A stretch of DNA of 64,000 nucleotides from CAIOYC01 sp965277345 (GTDB lineage Bacteria > Pseudomonadota > Alphaproteobacteria > Caulobacterales > Caulobacteraceae). Both the position numbers and the translations under genes were made by a program. The notes beneath the pieces were generated by a model. That model had not been told where the DNA came from and ran no database searches. It saw only the letters and a program-made list of their open reading frames with translations. Positions within the stretch are counted from its first letter, which is position 1. The number at the start of each line of letters is the position of its first letter. Positions 55,339-63,868 of this stretch are shown one piece after another. The stretch is taken from NCBI GenBank assembly GCA_965277345.1, contig CBDICI010000004.1:310001-374000 (forward strand). The letters run 5' to 3'.

Positions 55339-55923
55339 TCAGCCTTCCAGCATCGGTTTGCCTTCGTGCGCGACGAGAAGGTCGTGCATGTCGTCGGTAT
55401 GCTCCTCCTCCACCGCCAATATGCCTTCCAGCATGACGCGGGTGGTGGGGTCATCGTCGCCGAAATAGCGGATCAGTTCGCGGTAGTGATCCACCGCGAT
55501 CCGCTCGGCGATCAGGTTTTCCTTGATCATCTCCACCAGGTTGCCGGCCTCGGCGTATTGCGAAGCGGAGCGTGAGGCGAGGCCCTCGGGATTGAAATTC
55601 GGCTTGCCGCCGAGCTGGTTGATGCGCTCGGCCACCGCCATCATGTGTTCCTGTTCCTCGGTCGCGTGTTCGGCGAACTCGGCGCGGACGCCCTCGGACG
55701 AAATGCCCGACGCGGCGATGGAGTGCATGGTGTAGCGCAGCACGCAGACGATCTCGGTGGCCAGCACCGACTGGAGGATCTCGATCGTCTTCCCGACATC
55801 GCCCTGATAGGTCGTGGTGACGTTGCCGGTGTTGAGATTCTGGCGGGCGCGGTCGCGCAGCGTCTGCACATCGGTCAGGAAGGGCTTGTCGGTCGCCCGG
55901 GGTGTGGTCGCTGAATCGGCCAT
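55339..55923 (-). CDS. Ferritin-like domain protein (bacterioferritin/Dps-like)
   Basis: A 194-residue four-helix-bundle protein. The helices carry the di-iron ligands: Glu in SVLATEIVCVLRYTMHS, the EFAEHATEEQEHMMAV pair, and Glu/His in LIAERIAVDHYRELIRY and AVEEEHTDDMHDLLV. It resembles bacterioferritin but has an extra N-terminal helix and insertions. Likely stores iron or quenches peroxide. Divergent from the BON protein. A GGAGC-N16-CGTT element 65-89 bp before its ATG could be a general-stress promoter. Confidence 0.88.
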   Translation of the reverse strand: MADSATTPRATDKPFLTDVQTLRDRARQNLNTGNVTTTYQGDVGKTIEILQSVLATEIVCVLRYTMHSIAASGISSEGVRAEFAEHATEEQEHMMAVAERINQLGGKPNFNPEGLASRSASQYAEAGNLVEMIKENLIAERIAVDHYRELIRYFGDDDPTTRVMLEGILAVEEEHTDDMHDLLVAHEGKPMLEG

Positions 55924-55987
55924 AACGGTCCTCGCTTTGGGGTGCACGGAGACGGCGGGCGTAAAAGCCCGCGCCTTGCCGTTGCTG

Positions 55988-56012
55988 AACGATGCTCGCC
56001 CGCAAAGGCTCC
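55988..56012 (-). promoter_or_regulatory. Candidate EcfG-type promoter of the ferritin-like gene
   Basis: On the complement GGAGC-N16-CGTT is one base away from the EcfG/SigT consensus GGAAC-N16/17-CGTT. The transcript would start about 58 nt ahead of the ATG. Confidence 0.4.
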
Positions 56013-56099
56013 ACGGCTCCGATGGCCTCGGTCGACGGCGAGGCCGGCGTCGGCTGGCCGGCCACGCCAAAAGGCTAAGGTTCACAATATGTTGTCCTT

Positions 56100-56124
56100 G
56101 GAACAGGCATCCGGACGACCCGTT
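56100..56124 (+). promoter_or_regulatory. General-stress (EcfG/SigT) promoter of the BON gene
   Basis: GGAAC-N16-CGTT is an exact match to the alphaproteobacterial general stress sigma factor consensus, 51 bp upstream of the BON gene ATG. It suggests stress-dependent expression under SigT/EcfG. Confidence 0.7.
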
Positions 56125-56175
56125 CGTTCCTGGGGGCGCTGAAATGCGCCTAAAGCCTTGCAGGGAGAGTTCACC

Positions 56176-57120
56176 ATGACCGACCAATACAGAGACGGCG
56201 AGCACCGCAACGAGCGCTATCGCCAGGAGAACTACCGCGCCGACGACTATCGGTCCCGCGACCAGAACCAGAGCCATGGCGCCAGAGGCGGTCAGGATTA
56301 CCGGGCCGAACGCTTCGGCCAATCCTATGAGGGCCAGTCTTATGGAGGGCAGTCCCCCGGCGGGTCCGAAGGCCGTTCCTTCTCGGACAACGGCGGCTAT
56401 AATCCTTACGCCAACGCGACCTACGGTGGATCTTACGGTGAAGACCGTGGCCCGCAATATGGCCTTGGCCAATACGGGTCTGGCCAATACGGCGGCGGTT
56501 ATCGGGGCGATGACCACCGGCCCTACAGCGACAGGCAGGCCGCCGGCGCCATGATGCACCAAGGCGCCCGCTCGCAGGAGAATGACGCTCAGCGCTACCA
56601 GTACAACAACTACCGGCCGACCCATGACACGGCGGGTCGCTACGCCCATGCCGGCGCCCCCGGTACGCAATACGGCGCGCAGGCGGAGCGCGGTTTCTGG
56701 GACCAGACCCGCGACGAGGTATCGTCCTGGTTCGGCGACGATCAGGCCGCGCAGCGCCGGCGGATGGACGAGGTGCAGGCCGGCCAGCACAGCGGTAAGG
56801 GACCCAAGGGCTATACCCGCTCCGATGATCGCATCCGCGAGGACCTCAACGACCGGCTGACCGACGACCACCGGCTCGACGCCTCGGATATCGACGTCAA
56901 GGTCGACAAGGGCGAGGTCACCCTCACCGGGCACGTAAGTCAACGCGCCGACAAGCGTCGGGCGGAGGACATTGCCGAGACGATCGGCGGGGTAAAGCAC
57001 GTGCAGAACAACCTGCGGGTCAAGGACAACGCCGCCGCAACCCCGACCTATGGTGCATCCGGCGCGGAACACGCCTCCACCGCAACGGTCACCGGTACAA
57101 GCGCCCCGCGCTCCAACTGA
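56176..57120 (+). CDS. BON-domain stress protein with a disordered Gly/Gln/Tyr/Arg-rich N-terminus
   Basis: A 314-residue protein. Residues 1-200 are disordered and rich in Gly, Tyr, Gln, Arg and Asp (YGSGQYGGGYRGDDHRPY), with the SWFGDDQA motif seen in other alphaproteobacterial BON proteins. The C-terminal BON domain (about 220-290: RIREDLNDRLTDDHRLDASD, VDKGEVTLTGHVSQRADKRR) usually binds phospholipid or envelope partners. No signal peptide. An exact EcfG promoter lies upstream, pointing to a general-stress role. A strong terminator follows. Confidence 0.88.
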   Translation: MTDQYRDGEHRNERYRQENYRADDYRSRDQNQSHGARGGQDYRAERFGQSYEGQSYGGQSPGGSEGRSFSDNGGYNPYANATYGGSYGEDRGPQYGLGQYGSGQYGGGYRGDDHRPYSDRQAAGAMMHQGARSQENDAQRYQYNNYRPTHDTAGRYAHAGAPGTQYGAQAERGFWDQTRDEVSSWFGDDQAAQRRRMDEVQAGQHSGKGPKGYTRSDDRIREDLNDRLTDDHRLDASDIDVKVDKGEVTLTGHVSQRADKRRAEDIAETIGGVKHVQNNLRVKDNAAATPTYGASGAEHASTATVTGTSAPRSN

Positions 57121-57137
57121 TCGACCTTCATGGATGG

Positions 57138-57166
57138 AAACGCCCCGGCCGGCGCCGGGGCGTTTT
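57138..57166. terminator. Bidirectional terminator between the BON gene and the amine oxidase
   Basis: AAACGCCCCGGC-CGGC-GCCGGGGCGTTT gives a near-perfect 12-bp stem with A/T runs on both sides, so it can end both convergent transcripts. Confidence 0.9.
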
Positions 57167-57170
57167 CATG

Positions 57171-58415
57171 TCAGCCCACGCGCGCCGCCAGCACGGCCTC
57201 GGCCGCCGCGACCCCGGTTTCATAGGCGCCGTGAGCGGTGGAGAAGGCGTGGGGCGAAACCGCTTCCCCGGCAAAAAACAGCCTCTCCCCCACCGGCGCG
57301 GCGAGCAGGGCGCGCGCGCCCGAGCGGCCGACGCGGGCGTGGGAATAGGCGCCGCGGATGAAGGGATCGCCGCGCCAGGCGGACTGGACGATAGGTTCGG
57401 CCGCGTCCCGGAAGCCCGATCCCAGCGCCGCGACCAATTCCTCGATGGCGAAGGCGCAAAAGGCCCCCTCCCCCTCCGTCTCCAACGACGCGGCCAGATC
57501 GCCGCCGAAGAAGCCTTCCACCACGGGCATTCCCATCGGTCGCAGCGTATAGCCGCCGGTTCGCGCCGTGTCCGTGCGCCCGCGCACCATGGTCTCCACG
57601 GGCCAGGCCTCCGGTCGCGTCAGGCGCAGGAACGCCTTCTCCACATGGCCGAGCGGCAGGTTCGAGGCCGCGTCGATCTTGAACGGCAGCGGCGGATCGA
57701 AGGTGATGACCTCGTCGGCCAGCACGGTGGACGGCGCCGCCAGCACGATCGCGCCGGCCTCTACCGCGCCCCAGTCCCCGCAGGCGCGCAGCATGGGGCC
57801 GCCGTGCTCGACCCGCAGGACCGGAGTGGACAGACGGACATCGAGAGGCGCGGCAAAGGCCGCGATCAATGCGCCGTACCCTTCCCGCACGCGCCAGTTC
57901 TCGTCGGTCGGCTGATAGGCGGCGTAGTCCTTGACCGAGATGCGCTCGAACGGGGCGCCGTTATAGTAGCCGCTGAAGGCGTCCAGCATCGGCCGCCAAC
58001 GAGGCTCCACCGTGCCGAACAGGTCGGCGGCGGCCATGTCGTGTTGTTGCTCCGCAGCGGCTTCGAGGGTGGCCTCGAAGGCCTCGAACACCTGGCGATA
58101 AGCGCCTTGGTCCTCGGCCGGGAAGTTCACGGTGAGGGCCGGCCGGGTCCAGGCGGGGGCGGATCGATCGAGGGTGAAGCCCATCGGCTCCACCATGGCC
58201 GCCCACGGGTTCCGGTCCGCCGAGTGCAGCCAGCCGCAGCCAAGATCGAGGGGGGATCCGGCCGGTCCCCGCAGGGTCTGCGCCCGCCCGCCGACGCGAT
58301 CCTTGGCCTCCAGCACCAGGACGTCGCGCCCCGCCGCCTTCAGGCGCGCCGCGGCGCCCAGCCCGGCAGAACCGGCGCCGATCACCACCACGTCGCGCAC
58401 GCTTGTATGGGCCAT
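57171..58415 (-). CDS. FAD-dependent flavin amine oxidase
   Basis: A 414-residue flavoprotein of the monoamine oxidase family. The FAD-binding motif is DVVVIGAGSAGLGAAARLKA with VLVLEAKDRVGGRAQT, and the C-terminal FAD contact is GERLFFAGEAVSPHAFSTAH. The active-site region includes GYYNGAPFERISVKDYA. Substrate unknown (amine or related oxidation). No signal peptide is seen. Divergent from the alternative complex III operon. Confidence 0.9.
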   Translation of the reverse strand: MAHTSVRDVVVIGAGSAGLGAAARLKAAGRDVLVLEAKDRVGGRAQTLRGPAGSPLDLGCGWLHSADRNPWAAMVEPMGFTLDRSAPAWTRPALTVNFPAEDQGAYRQVFEAFEATLEAAAEQQHDMAAADLFGTVEPRWRPMLDAFSGYYNGAPFERISVKDYAAYQPTDENWRVREGYGALIAAFAAPLDVRLSTPVLRVEHGGPMLRACGDWGAVEAGAIVLAAPSTVLADEVITFDPPLPFKIDAASNLPLGHVEKAFLRLTRPEAWPVETMVRGRTDTARTGGYTLRPMGMPVVEGFFGGDLAASLETEGEGAFCAFAIEELVAALGSGFRDAAEPIVQSAWRGDPFIRGAYSHARVGRSGARALLAAPVGERLFFAGEAVSPHAFSTAHGAYETGVAAAEAVLAARVG

Positions 58416-58531
58416 GCCGTCTCCTTACTCGTCCGGCTCTTCGGAGCGCAGGGAAAAACATGGCGGCGCGCGCCTGGAACGGAACCCCGGCGACCGAGAG
58501 CGGGTTTGGCGAGCGGAGGCGGCGAGAGGCG

Positions 58532-59197
58532 ATGGCGCAACTTTTCCGGCCGGGCGCTGACGTGGCGCTTCGCCTGGCCCTCATGGCTATGGTGTGCGCA
58601 CCGTTTCTGCTGGTCGGCGGCCTGTACGCCTTCGCCAGTTCGCCCTATCACACCGGCGCGAGCGAGACCGTGCAGCAGCGCGTCCCGTTCAGCCACCAGC
58701 ACCATGCGGGCGATCTCGGCATCGACTGCCGCTACTGTCACACCGGGGTGGAGACGGGGCGCATCGCCGGCATTCCCCCCACCTCCACCTGCATGACCTG
58801 CCACTCGCAGGTGTGGACCAACGCGGCGCTCTTGGCGCCGGTGCGCGAGAGTCTGGCCCATGGCGCGCCGCTGCCCTGGGTCCGGGTCAATAACCTGCCG
58901 GATTATGTTTACTTCGACCACGGCATCCACGTCGCCAAGGGCGTGGGCTGTAGCGAATGCCACGGCCGGATGGACCGTATGGCCCTGACCCGCCAGATCG
59001 CGCCGCTGACCATGGGGTTTTGCCTGGACTGCCACCGCGACCCCGCGCCGCGCCTTCGCCCCGTTGGGGCGGAGTTCGACATGGCCTGGACGCCGCCCGC
59101 GAACGGCGCGGAGCGCCAGGCGCTGGCCCGCCATCTGATGGCGGTGAACCGGGTGCATACGGCAGGGCTGACCGATTGCGCCACGTGCCACCGATGA
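58532..59197 (+). CDS. actA: Alternative complex III, pentaheme cytochrome subunit ActA
   Basis: ActA is the multiheme cytochrome of alternative complex III, a quinol oxidoreductase that replaces cytochrome bc1. The 221-residue protein has an N-terminal membrane helix (LALMAMVCAPFLLVGGLYAF) and five heme-binding CxxCH motifs: CRYCH (66-70), CMTCH (87-91), CSECH (140-144), CLDCH (164-168) and CATCH (216-220). I chose ATG 58532 because homologues start MAQLFR; an ATG at 58460 is possible. First gene of the act operon; overlaps actB by 4 nt. Confidence 0.92.
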   Translation: MAQLFRPGADVALRLALMAMVCAPFLLVGGLYAFASSPYHTGASETVQQRVPFSHQHHAGDLGIDCRYCHTGVETGRIAGIPPTSTCMTCHSQVWTNAALLAPVRESLAHGAPLPWVRVNNLPDYVYFDHGIHVAKGVGCSECHGRMDRMALTRQIAPLTMGFCLDCHRDPAPRLRPVGAEFDMAWTPPANGAERQALARHLMAVNRVHTAGLTDCATCHR

Positions 59198-62022
59198 GTA
59201 CGCCGCGCTTCACCCTCACGCAAAGCCGCGGCCGGACGGAGCCAGATCGGCGGACGGCTCTGGCGTTGCTCGCGTCGGGGGCCGCCGCCGCCCTGGCCGG
59301 ATGCTCGCCCCCGCGCGAGACCGCGACGCCCTATGTGGTCGCGCCGGAGGGTGGCGCGGCGGGCGTGCGGCGTCGCTACGCCACCACCCTGACCCTGGCC
59401 GGCTATGGCCTCGGCGTCACCGGGATCTGCATCGACGGGCGGCCGATCAAGCTGGAGGGCGCCGCCCATCACCCGGCTAGCCTCGGCGCCACCGACGTGT
59501 TCGCCGAGGCCGCCATCCTCGACCTCTACGATCCCAACCGGCTGAAGGCGCCGGCGGGGCCGCAGGGTCCGGTGGACTGGACCACCCTTGGCGAGACGCT
59601 CCGCGCCGAGATGGTCAAGCACACCGCCGATCAAGGGGCCGGGCTCGTGCTGGTCACCGGCCGGGTCGCCTCGCCCAGCCTGCTGCGCCAGATCGCGCGC
59701 CTGCAGTCCGCCTATCCGCGGATGCTGTGGAGCCGCTTCGAGGCGGTGCACGACGACCACCAGCGGGCGGCTTGGGGCCGGCCCGTGGTGCTAAGGCCGC
59801 GCTATGACGAGGCGGACATGGTGCTGTGGCTGGGGGCCGATCCCCTGGGCCCCGGTCCGCAGCAGATCGCCGCCGCCCGCGCCGTCACCGGGCGACGCCG
59901 GCCGAACGGCGCCGACGGGTCGCGCTTGTCGCGGCTCTATGCGGCGGAGGCGACGCTGAGCCAGAGCGGGGTCCTGGCCGACCACCGCCTCACCGCCGAC
60001 CCGGCGACCCAGGCGGCGATCCTGGCCCTGATCGCCGGCCGGGCCGCCGCCCTTTCCCCCCGCGACCGCCGCTTCGCCGAGGCCGTCGCCGCCGACCTGC
60101 AGGCCCACCCCGGACGTGCGCTGGTGGAGGTGGGGCGCGAGCATCCGCCCGAGGTCCACGCCCTGGCCAAGGCGGTGAACGCCCGCCTCGCCGCCCCCAT
60201 CGACATTCACGACGACCCCGATCCGCACCCGGACGGCCACGCACAGTCGCTGGCGAAGCTGCACCAGACGCTGGCCGCGAGAACGTGCACCACGCTGTTG
60301 GTCATGGACGCCAACCCGGCCTTTCACGCCCGCGATCTCGGCCCACTGATCGGTCGGGTCCCCTTCTCGCTGTGGCTCGGCGGCAGCCTGGACGAGACGG
60401 CCAAGGCGTGCCGCTGGAACGCGCCGCTGTCGCACGCCCTGGAGAGCTGGACGGACGCGCGTGCTTTGGACGGGACCGCAAGCCTCGGCCAGCCGCTGAT
60501 CCGCCCGCTCTACGACACCCGCACGGCCGCCCAGGCGCTGGCGCTGGTCGCCGGCGATCCGAATCCGGACGAGAAGGCATTGGTGCGAGAGACCTGGCCC
60601 ACCCTGGCGGACGACCTGGCGTGGCGGACGGCGCTCAGCTCGGGGGTGATTGACGCACCGCTGCCTCTGTCGAGGGGGAAGGGGATGGGGGCGCCTCATT
60701 CTGAACCGGCGTCACTCCCGGCCCTGGCCCTTCCCCCCTCGGGAGGGAGGGCAGAAGGCCTCACCCTTGCCTTCATCGCCCATGCCAGCCTGTGGGACGG
60801 CCGCCATGCGGACAACGCGTGGCTGCAGGAATGCCCGGACCCGATCACCAAGGAGGTGTGGGGCTCGGCGCTGCGCCTCTCCGCCGTCGACGCCAGACGG
60901 TTCGGCCTGCGCGAAGGCGATCACGCCCGGCTGCACGCCCAAGGACAGGCGGTCGATCTGCGCGTCACGGTCGTGAAGGGTCAGGCGGCGGGCGTCGCCA
61001 CCCTGCCGCTCGGCGGCGGACGCAGCGTCGCCGGACCGATCGGCAAGGGCGTCGGCCCCGACGCCGCACGGCTGCGCGGGCCGGACCTGGCGTGGAGCGT
61101 GGCCGTCGACCGTCTTGAGCGCTTGGCCGGATCGGCCACACCGATCAACCAGGCCAGCTTCACCCTGGAGGGCGAGACCGCGTCGCTTGCGCCCACCCTT
61201 ACCATCGCGGGCCTCGCCGCCAAGGCGCACGCCAGACCCAAGCCGTCGCAGCCGACGCTGTTGCCGCCGCCGGCGAAGGCGGCCCACGCCTGGGCCATGG
61301 TGATCGACACCGCCGTATGCATCGGCTGCAACGCCTGCGTCACCGCCTGCCAGGCGGAGAACAACGTGCCGGTGGTGGGGCCCGAAGAGATCGCCGCCGG
61401 GCGCGACATGCACTGGCTGCGCATCGACCGGTATGACCCCGGCCCGGAGGCCGACGACCCTCAGACCGTGTTCAGCCCCACCCCTTGTATGCAGTGCGAG
61501 GACGCCCCCTGCGAGCCGGTCTGCCCGGTGGAGGCCAGCGTCCACGACCATGAGGGGCTGAACGACCAGGTCTATAACCGCTGTGTCGGCACCCGCTTTT
61601 GTCAGGCCAACTGCCCCTACAAGGTGCGGCGCTTCAACTTCCGCGACTATCAGGCGCCGCGCCTCTATCCCGCCTTGGACGCCGAGCCGCTGAAGGCCCA
61701 GAAGAATCCAGACGTCACCGTCCGCGGACGCGGTGTGATGGAGAAGTGCACCTATTGCGTCCAGCGCATCGCCGCCGCCAAGTCTGACAGCGAACGCACG
61801 GGCGCGCCGATCGCCGACGGTTCGCTGAAGACCGCCTGCCAGAGCGCCTGTCCGACGAAGGCCATCACCTTCGGCGACCTGAACGATCCGGTCGCGCGGG
61901 TGAACGCCCAGCGCCTGGAGCCCCGCCACTTCACCCTGTTGGAGGCGGCCAACACCCGCCCGCGCACTACCTATCTGGCCAAGGTGCGCAACCCCAATCC
62001 GGCGCTGGAGCGGCCGGCATGA
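59194..62022 (+). CDS. actB: Alternative complex III, iron-sulfur/molybdopterin-like subunit ActB
   Basis: A 942-residue protein with a twin-domain design. The N-terminal half resembles molybdopterin oxidoreductases (but lacks a cofactor site in this family). The C-terminal half (from about residue 705) is a four-cluster ferredoxin domain with CIGCNACVTACQAENN, CMQCEDAPCEPVCPVEAS, CVGTRFCQANCPYKVRRFN and CTYC...CQSACPTKAI. A signal-like start with ALLASGAAAALAGC fits Tat or lipoprotein export. A palindromic repeat at 60661-60760 adds about 33 residues in frame. Coupled to actA and actC by 4-nt overlaps. Confidence 0.93.
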   Translation: MSTPRFTLTQSRGRTEPDRRTALALLASGAAAALAGCSPPRETATPYVVAPEGGAAGVRRRYATTLTLAGYGLGVTGICIDGRPIKLEGAAHHPASLGATDVFAEAAILDLYDPNRLKAPAGPQGPVDWTTLGETLRAEMVKHTADQGAGLVLVTGRVASPSLLRQIARLQSAYPRMLWSRFEAVHDDHQRAAWGRPVVLRPRYDEADMVLWLGADPLGPGPQQIAAARAVTGRRRPNGADGSRLSRLYAAEATLSQSGVLADHRLTADPATQAAILALIAGRAAALSPRDRRFAEAVAADLQAHPGRALVEVGREHPPEVHALAKAVNARLAAPIDIHDDPDPHPDGHAQSLAKLHQTLAARTCTTLLVMDANPAFHARDLGPLIGRVPFSLWLGGSLDETAKACRWNAPLSHALESWTDARALDGTASLGQPLIRPLYDTRTAAQALALVAGDPNPDEKALVRETWPTLADDLAWRTALSSGVIDAPLPLSRGKGMGAPHSEPASLPALALPPSGGRAEGLTLAFIAHASLWDGRHADNAWLQECPDPITKEVWGSALRLSAVDARRFGLREGDHARLHAQGQAVDLRVTVVKGQAAGVATLPLGGGRSVAGPIGKGVGPDAARLRGPDLAWSVAVDRLERLAGSATPINQASFTLEGETASLAPTLTIAGLAAKAHARPKPSQPTLLPPPAKAAHAWAMVIDTAVCIGCNACVTACQAENNVPVVGPEEIAAGRDMHWLRIDRYDPGPEADDPQTVFSPTPCMQCEDAPCEPVCPVEASVHDHEGLNDQVYNRCVGTRFCQANCPYKVRRFNFRDYQAPRLYPALDAEPLKAQKNPDVTVRGRGVMEKCTYCVQRIAAAKSDSERTGAPIADGSLKTACQSACPTKAITFGDLNDPVARVNAQRLEPRHFTLLEAANTRPRTTYLAKVRNPNPALERPA
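60661..60760. repeat. Palindromic repeat inserted in frame inside actB
   Basis: CTGCCTCTGTCGAGGGGGAAGGGG ... CCCTTCCCCCCTCGGGAGGGAGGGCAG, about 100 bp, matching the CT/GA-arm repeats at 36431-36580 (queA) and 23140-23250. In the actB frame it gives a Pro/Gly/Ser-rich loop (LPLSRGKGMGAPHSE ... LPPSGGRAEG) with no stop. Confidence 0.75.
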
Positions 62023-63344
62023 GCACGGCTGGCGCCCTCGCCGCCATCCAGGCGCCGGTGGCCGATACGCCGCTCAGCCCGCCGAACGCGCGCTGGTGGA
62101 TCGCCTTCGCCGGCGCGGGCCTGCTCACCGCCGTGCTGTTCGCCGGCGTGGCCATCACTTTCCACGAAGGCATCGGCGCCTGGGGCAACAACACCTCCGT
62201 GGTGTGGGGGTTCGGTATCGCCAACTACGTCTGGTGGATCGGCATCGGCAACGCCGGCACGCTGATCTCCTCCATGCTGCTGCTGACCCGCCAGCGTTGG
62301 CGCGCCTCGATCAACCGTTTCGCGGAGGCCATGACCCTGTTCGCCGCCATGATCGCCGGCCTCTTTCCGGTGATCCACATGGGGCGGCCGATGTACTGGT
62401 ATTGGCTGGCGCCCTATCCCAACACCATGAGCCTGTGGCCGCAGTGGCGAAGCCCGCTGGTCTGGGATTTCTGGGCCATCCTCAGCTACCTGCTGTTCTC
62501 CATCCTGTTCTGGTATCTCGGCCTGATCCCCGACCTGGCCACCCTGCGCGACCGCGCCCGGCGGCGCTTCACCCGACAGCTTTACGGCCTGGCGGCGCTC
62601 GGCTGGCGCGGGTCGCTGCGGCAGTGGCGGCTGCAGAGGCGGCTGCAGGTGATCCTGGCCATGCTGGCCGTGCCGCTTGTGGTATCGGTCCACTCCATCG
62701 TCGGGCTCGACTTCGCCGCCAGCCTGGAGCCGGGCTGGACGGAGACGATCTTCCCGCCCTATTTCGTGGTCGGGGCCATGTTCTCCGGCTTCTGCATGGT
62801 GATCGTGCTGGCGGCGATTATCCGAAAGACGCTGGGAATCGAGCGGCTGATCGCGCCTTCGCATTTCGAGGCCATGGCCAGGATCGTGCTGGCCGCGTCG
62901 CTGATCATGGGCGTGTCCTATGCCGCGGAACAGTTCTCCGCCTTCGTCGGGCGCGACCCGGCGGAGCGGCATTTCCAGACCTTCGTCCTCGGCGGCGCCT
63001 ATCAGCCGCTGTACGTCGCCATGATCGGCCTCAACGTCGTCCTGCCCCAGGTGCTGTGGTGGCCGGCCATGCGGAAGAGCATCGGCGTCCTCGTCATCGT
63101 CGCCGTCATGGTCAATGTGGGCATGTGGCTGGAGCGGATCCTGATCATCCTGCAGACCCTCGGCCACGACCGCTTGCCCTCCATGTGGAAGCTGTTTCGC
63201 CCGACCTATGTGGACGCCATGCTGCTGGTCGGCTCGCTCGGCGCCTTCGCCCTGGCCTTCCTGATCCTGTCGCGTCTCGCCCCGCTCGTGGCCATGTACG
63301 AGGTGGGCGAGCAGGAGAGCCGCGCGGTGGAGGCGGGCGCATGA
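62019..63344 (+). CDS. actC: Alternative complex III, NrfD-like membrane subunit ActC
   Basis: The quinol-binding integral membrane subunit of alternative complex III. The 441-residue protein has about ten helices and the NrfD/PsrC-family features GIANYVWWIGIGNAGTLISS, FPVIHMGRPMYWYWLAPYPN and VVSVHSIVGLDFAASLEPGW. It overlaps actB and actD by 4 nt at each end. Confidence 0.94.
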   Translation: MSTAGALAAIQAPVADTPLSPPNARWWIAFAGAGLLTAVLFAGVAITFHEGIGAWGNNTSVVWGFGIANYVWWIGIGNAGTLISSMLLLTRQRWRASINRFAEAMTLFAAMIAGLFPVIHMGRPMYWYWLAPYPNTMSLWPQWRSPLVWDFWAILSYLLFSILFWYLGLIPDLATLRDRARRRFTRQLYGLAALGWRGSLRQWRLQRRLQVILAMLAVPLVVSVHSIVGLDFAASLEPGWTETIFPPYFVVGAMFSGFCMVIVLAAIIRKTLGIERLIAPSHFEAMARIVLAASLIMGVSYAAEQFSAFVGRDPAERHFQTFVLGGAYQPLYVAMIGLNVVLPQVLWWPAMRKSIGVLVIVAVMVNVGMWLERILIILQTLGHDRLPSMWKLFRPTYVDAMLLVGSLGAFALAFLILSRLAPLVAMYEVGEQESRAVEAGA

Positions 63345-63868
63345 CCGCGGTAATCCTCGCGCGCTTCGCCGATCCGCAGGCGCTGGAGGCGACCGCCCGG
63401 ACGCTGGCCGAGCAGCGCTTCGTCATCGTCGACGCCTTCACCCCGTTCCCGGTAGCGCTTGAGGGAGGCGCCGGTGAGACGGCCGACGCCCACGGGGCGC
63501 GCCTGATCGGCTGGGCCACGGCGGCGGGGGGCCTCGGCCTCGCAGCCCTGGTCTATGCGGTGGAGTGGTTCAGCGCGGCGGTCGCCTATCCTTTCGATAG
63601 CGGGAACCGGCCCTTGCACTCCTGGCCCGTCTTTCTGCTGGCGCCGTTCGAGATCGGCGTGCTGGCGGCCGCCGTCTCGGGTTTCATCGCGTTTCTGTGG
63701 TTGACCGGTCTGCCGCGCCTGAACCATCCGGCCTTCGAGATTCCCGGCATCGAGCGCGCCAGCCAGGACGGCTTCTTCCTCGCCGTCGCCGCGCCGGAGA
63801 GCGATGCGCGGCGCCAGGCGCTGGCCGAAATCTTGACGCAGGGCGATGTGTGGGAGGGCGAGCTTTGA
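63341..63868 (+). CDS. actD: Alternative complex III, DUF3341 subunit ActD
   Basis: A 175-residue membrane protein of the DUF3341 (ActD) family: a soluble N-terminal part (ARFADPQALEATARTLAEQR, FVIVDAFTPFPV), two helices (GLGLAALVYAVEWFSAAVAY, IGVLAAAVSGFIAFLWLTG) and the conserved LPRLNHPAFEIPG with a DGFFLAVAA end. Overlaps actC and actE by 4 nt. Confidence 0.93.
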   Translation: MTAVILARFADPQALEATARTLAEQRFVIVDAFTPFPVALEGGAGETADAHGARLIGWATAAGGLGLAALVYAVEWFSAAVAYPFDSGNRPLHSWPVFLLAPFEIGVLAAAVSGFIAFLWLTGLPRLNHPAFEIPGIERASQDGFFLAVAAPESDARRQALAEILTQGDVWEGEL

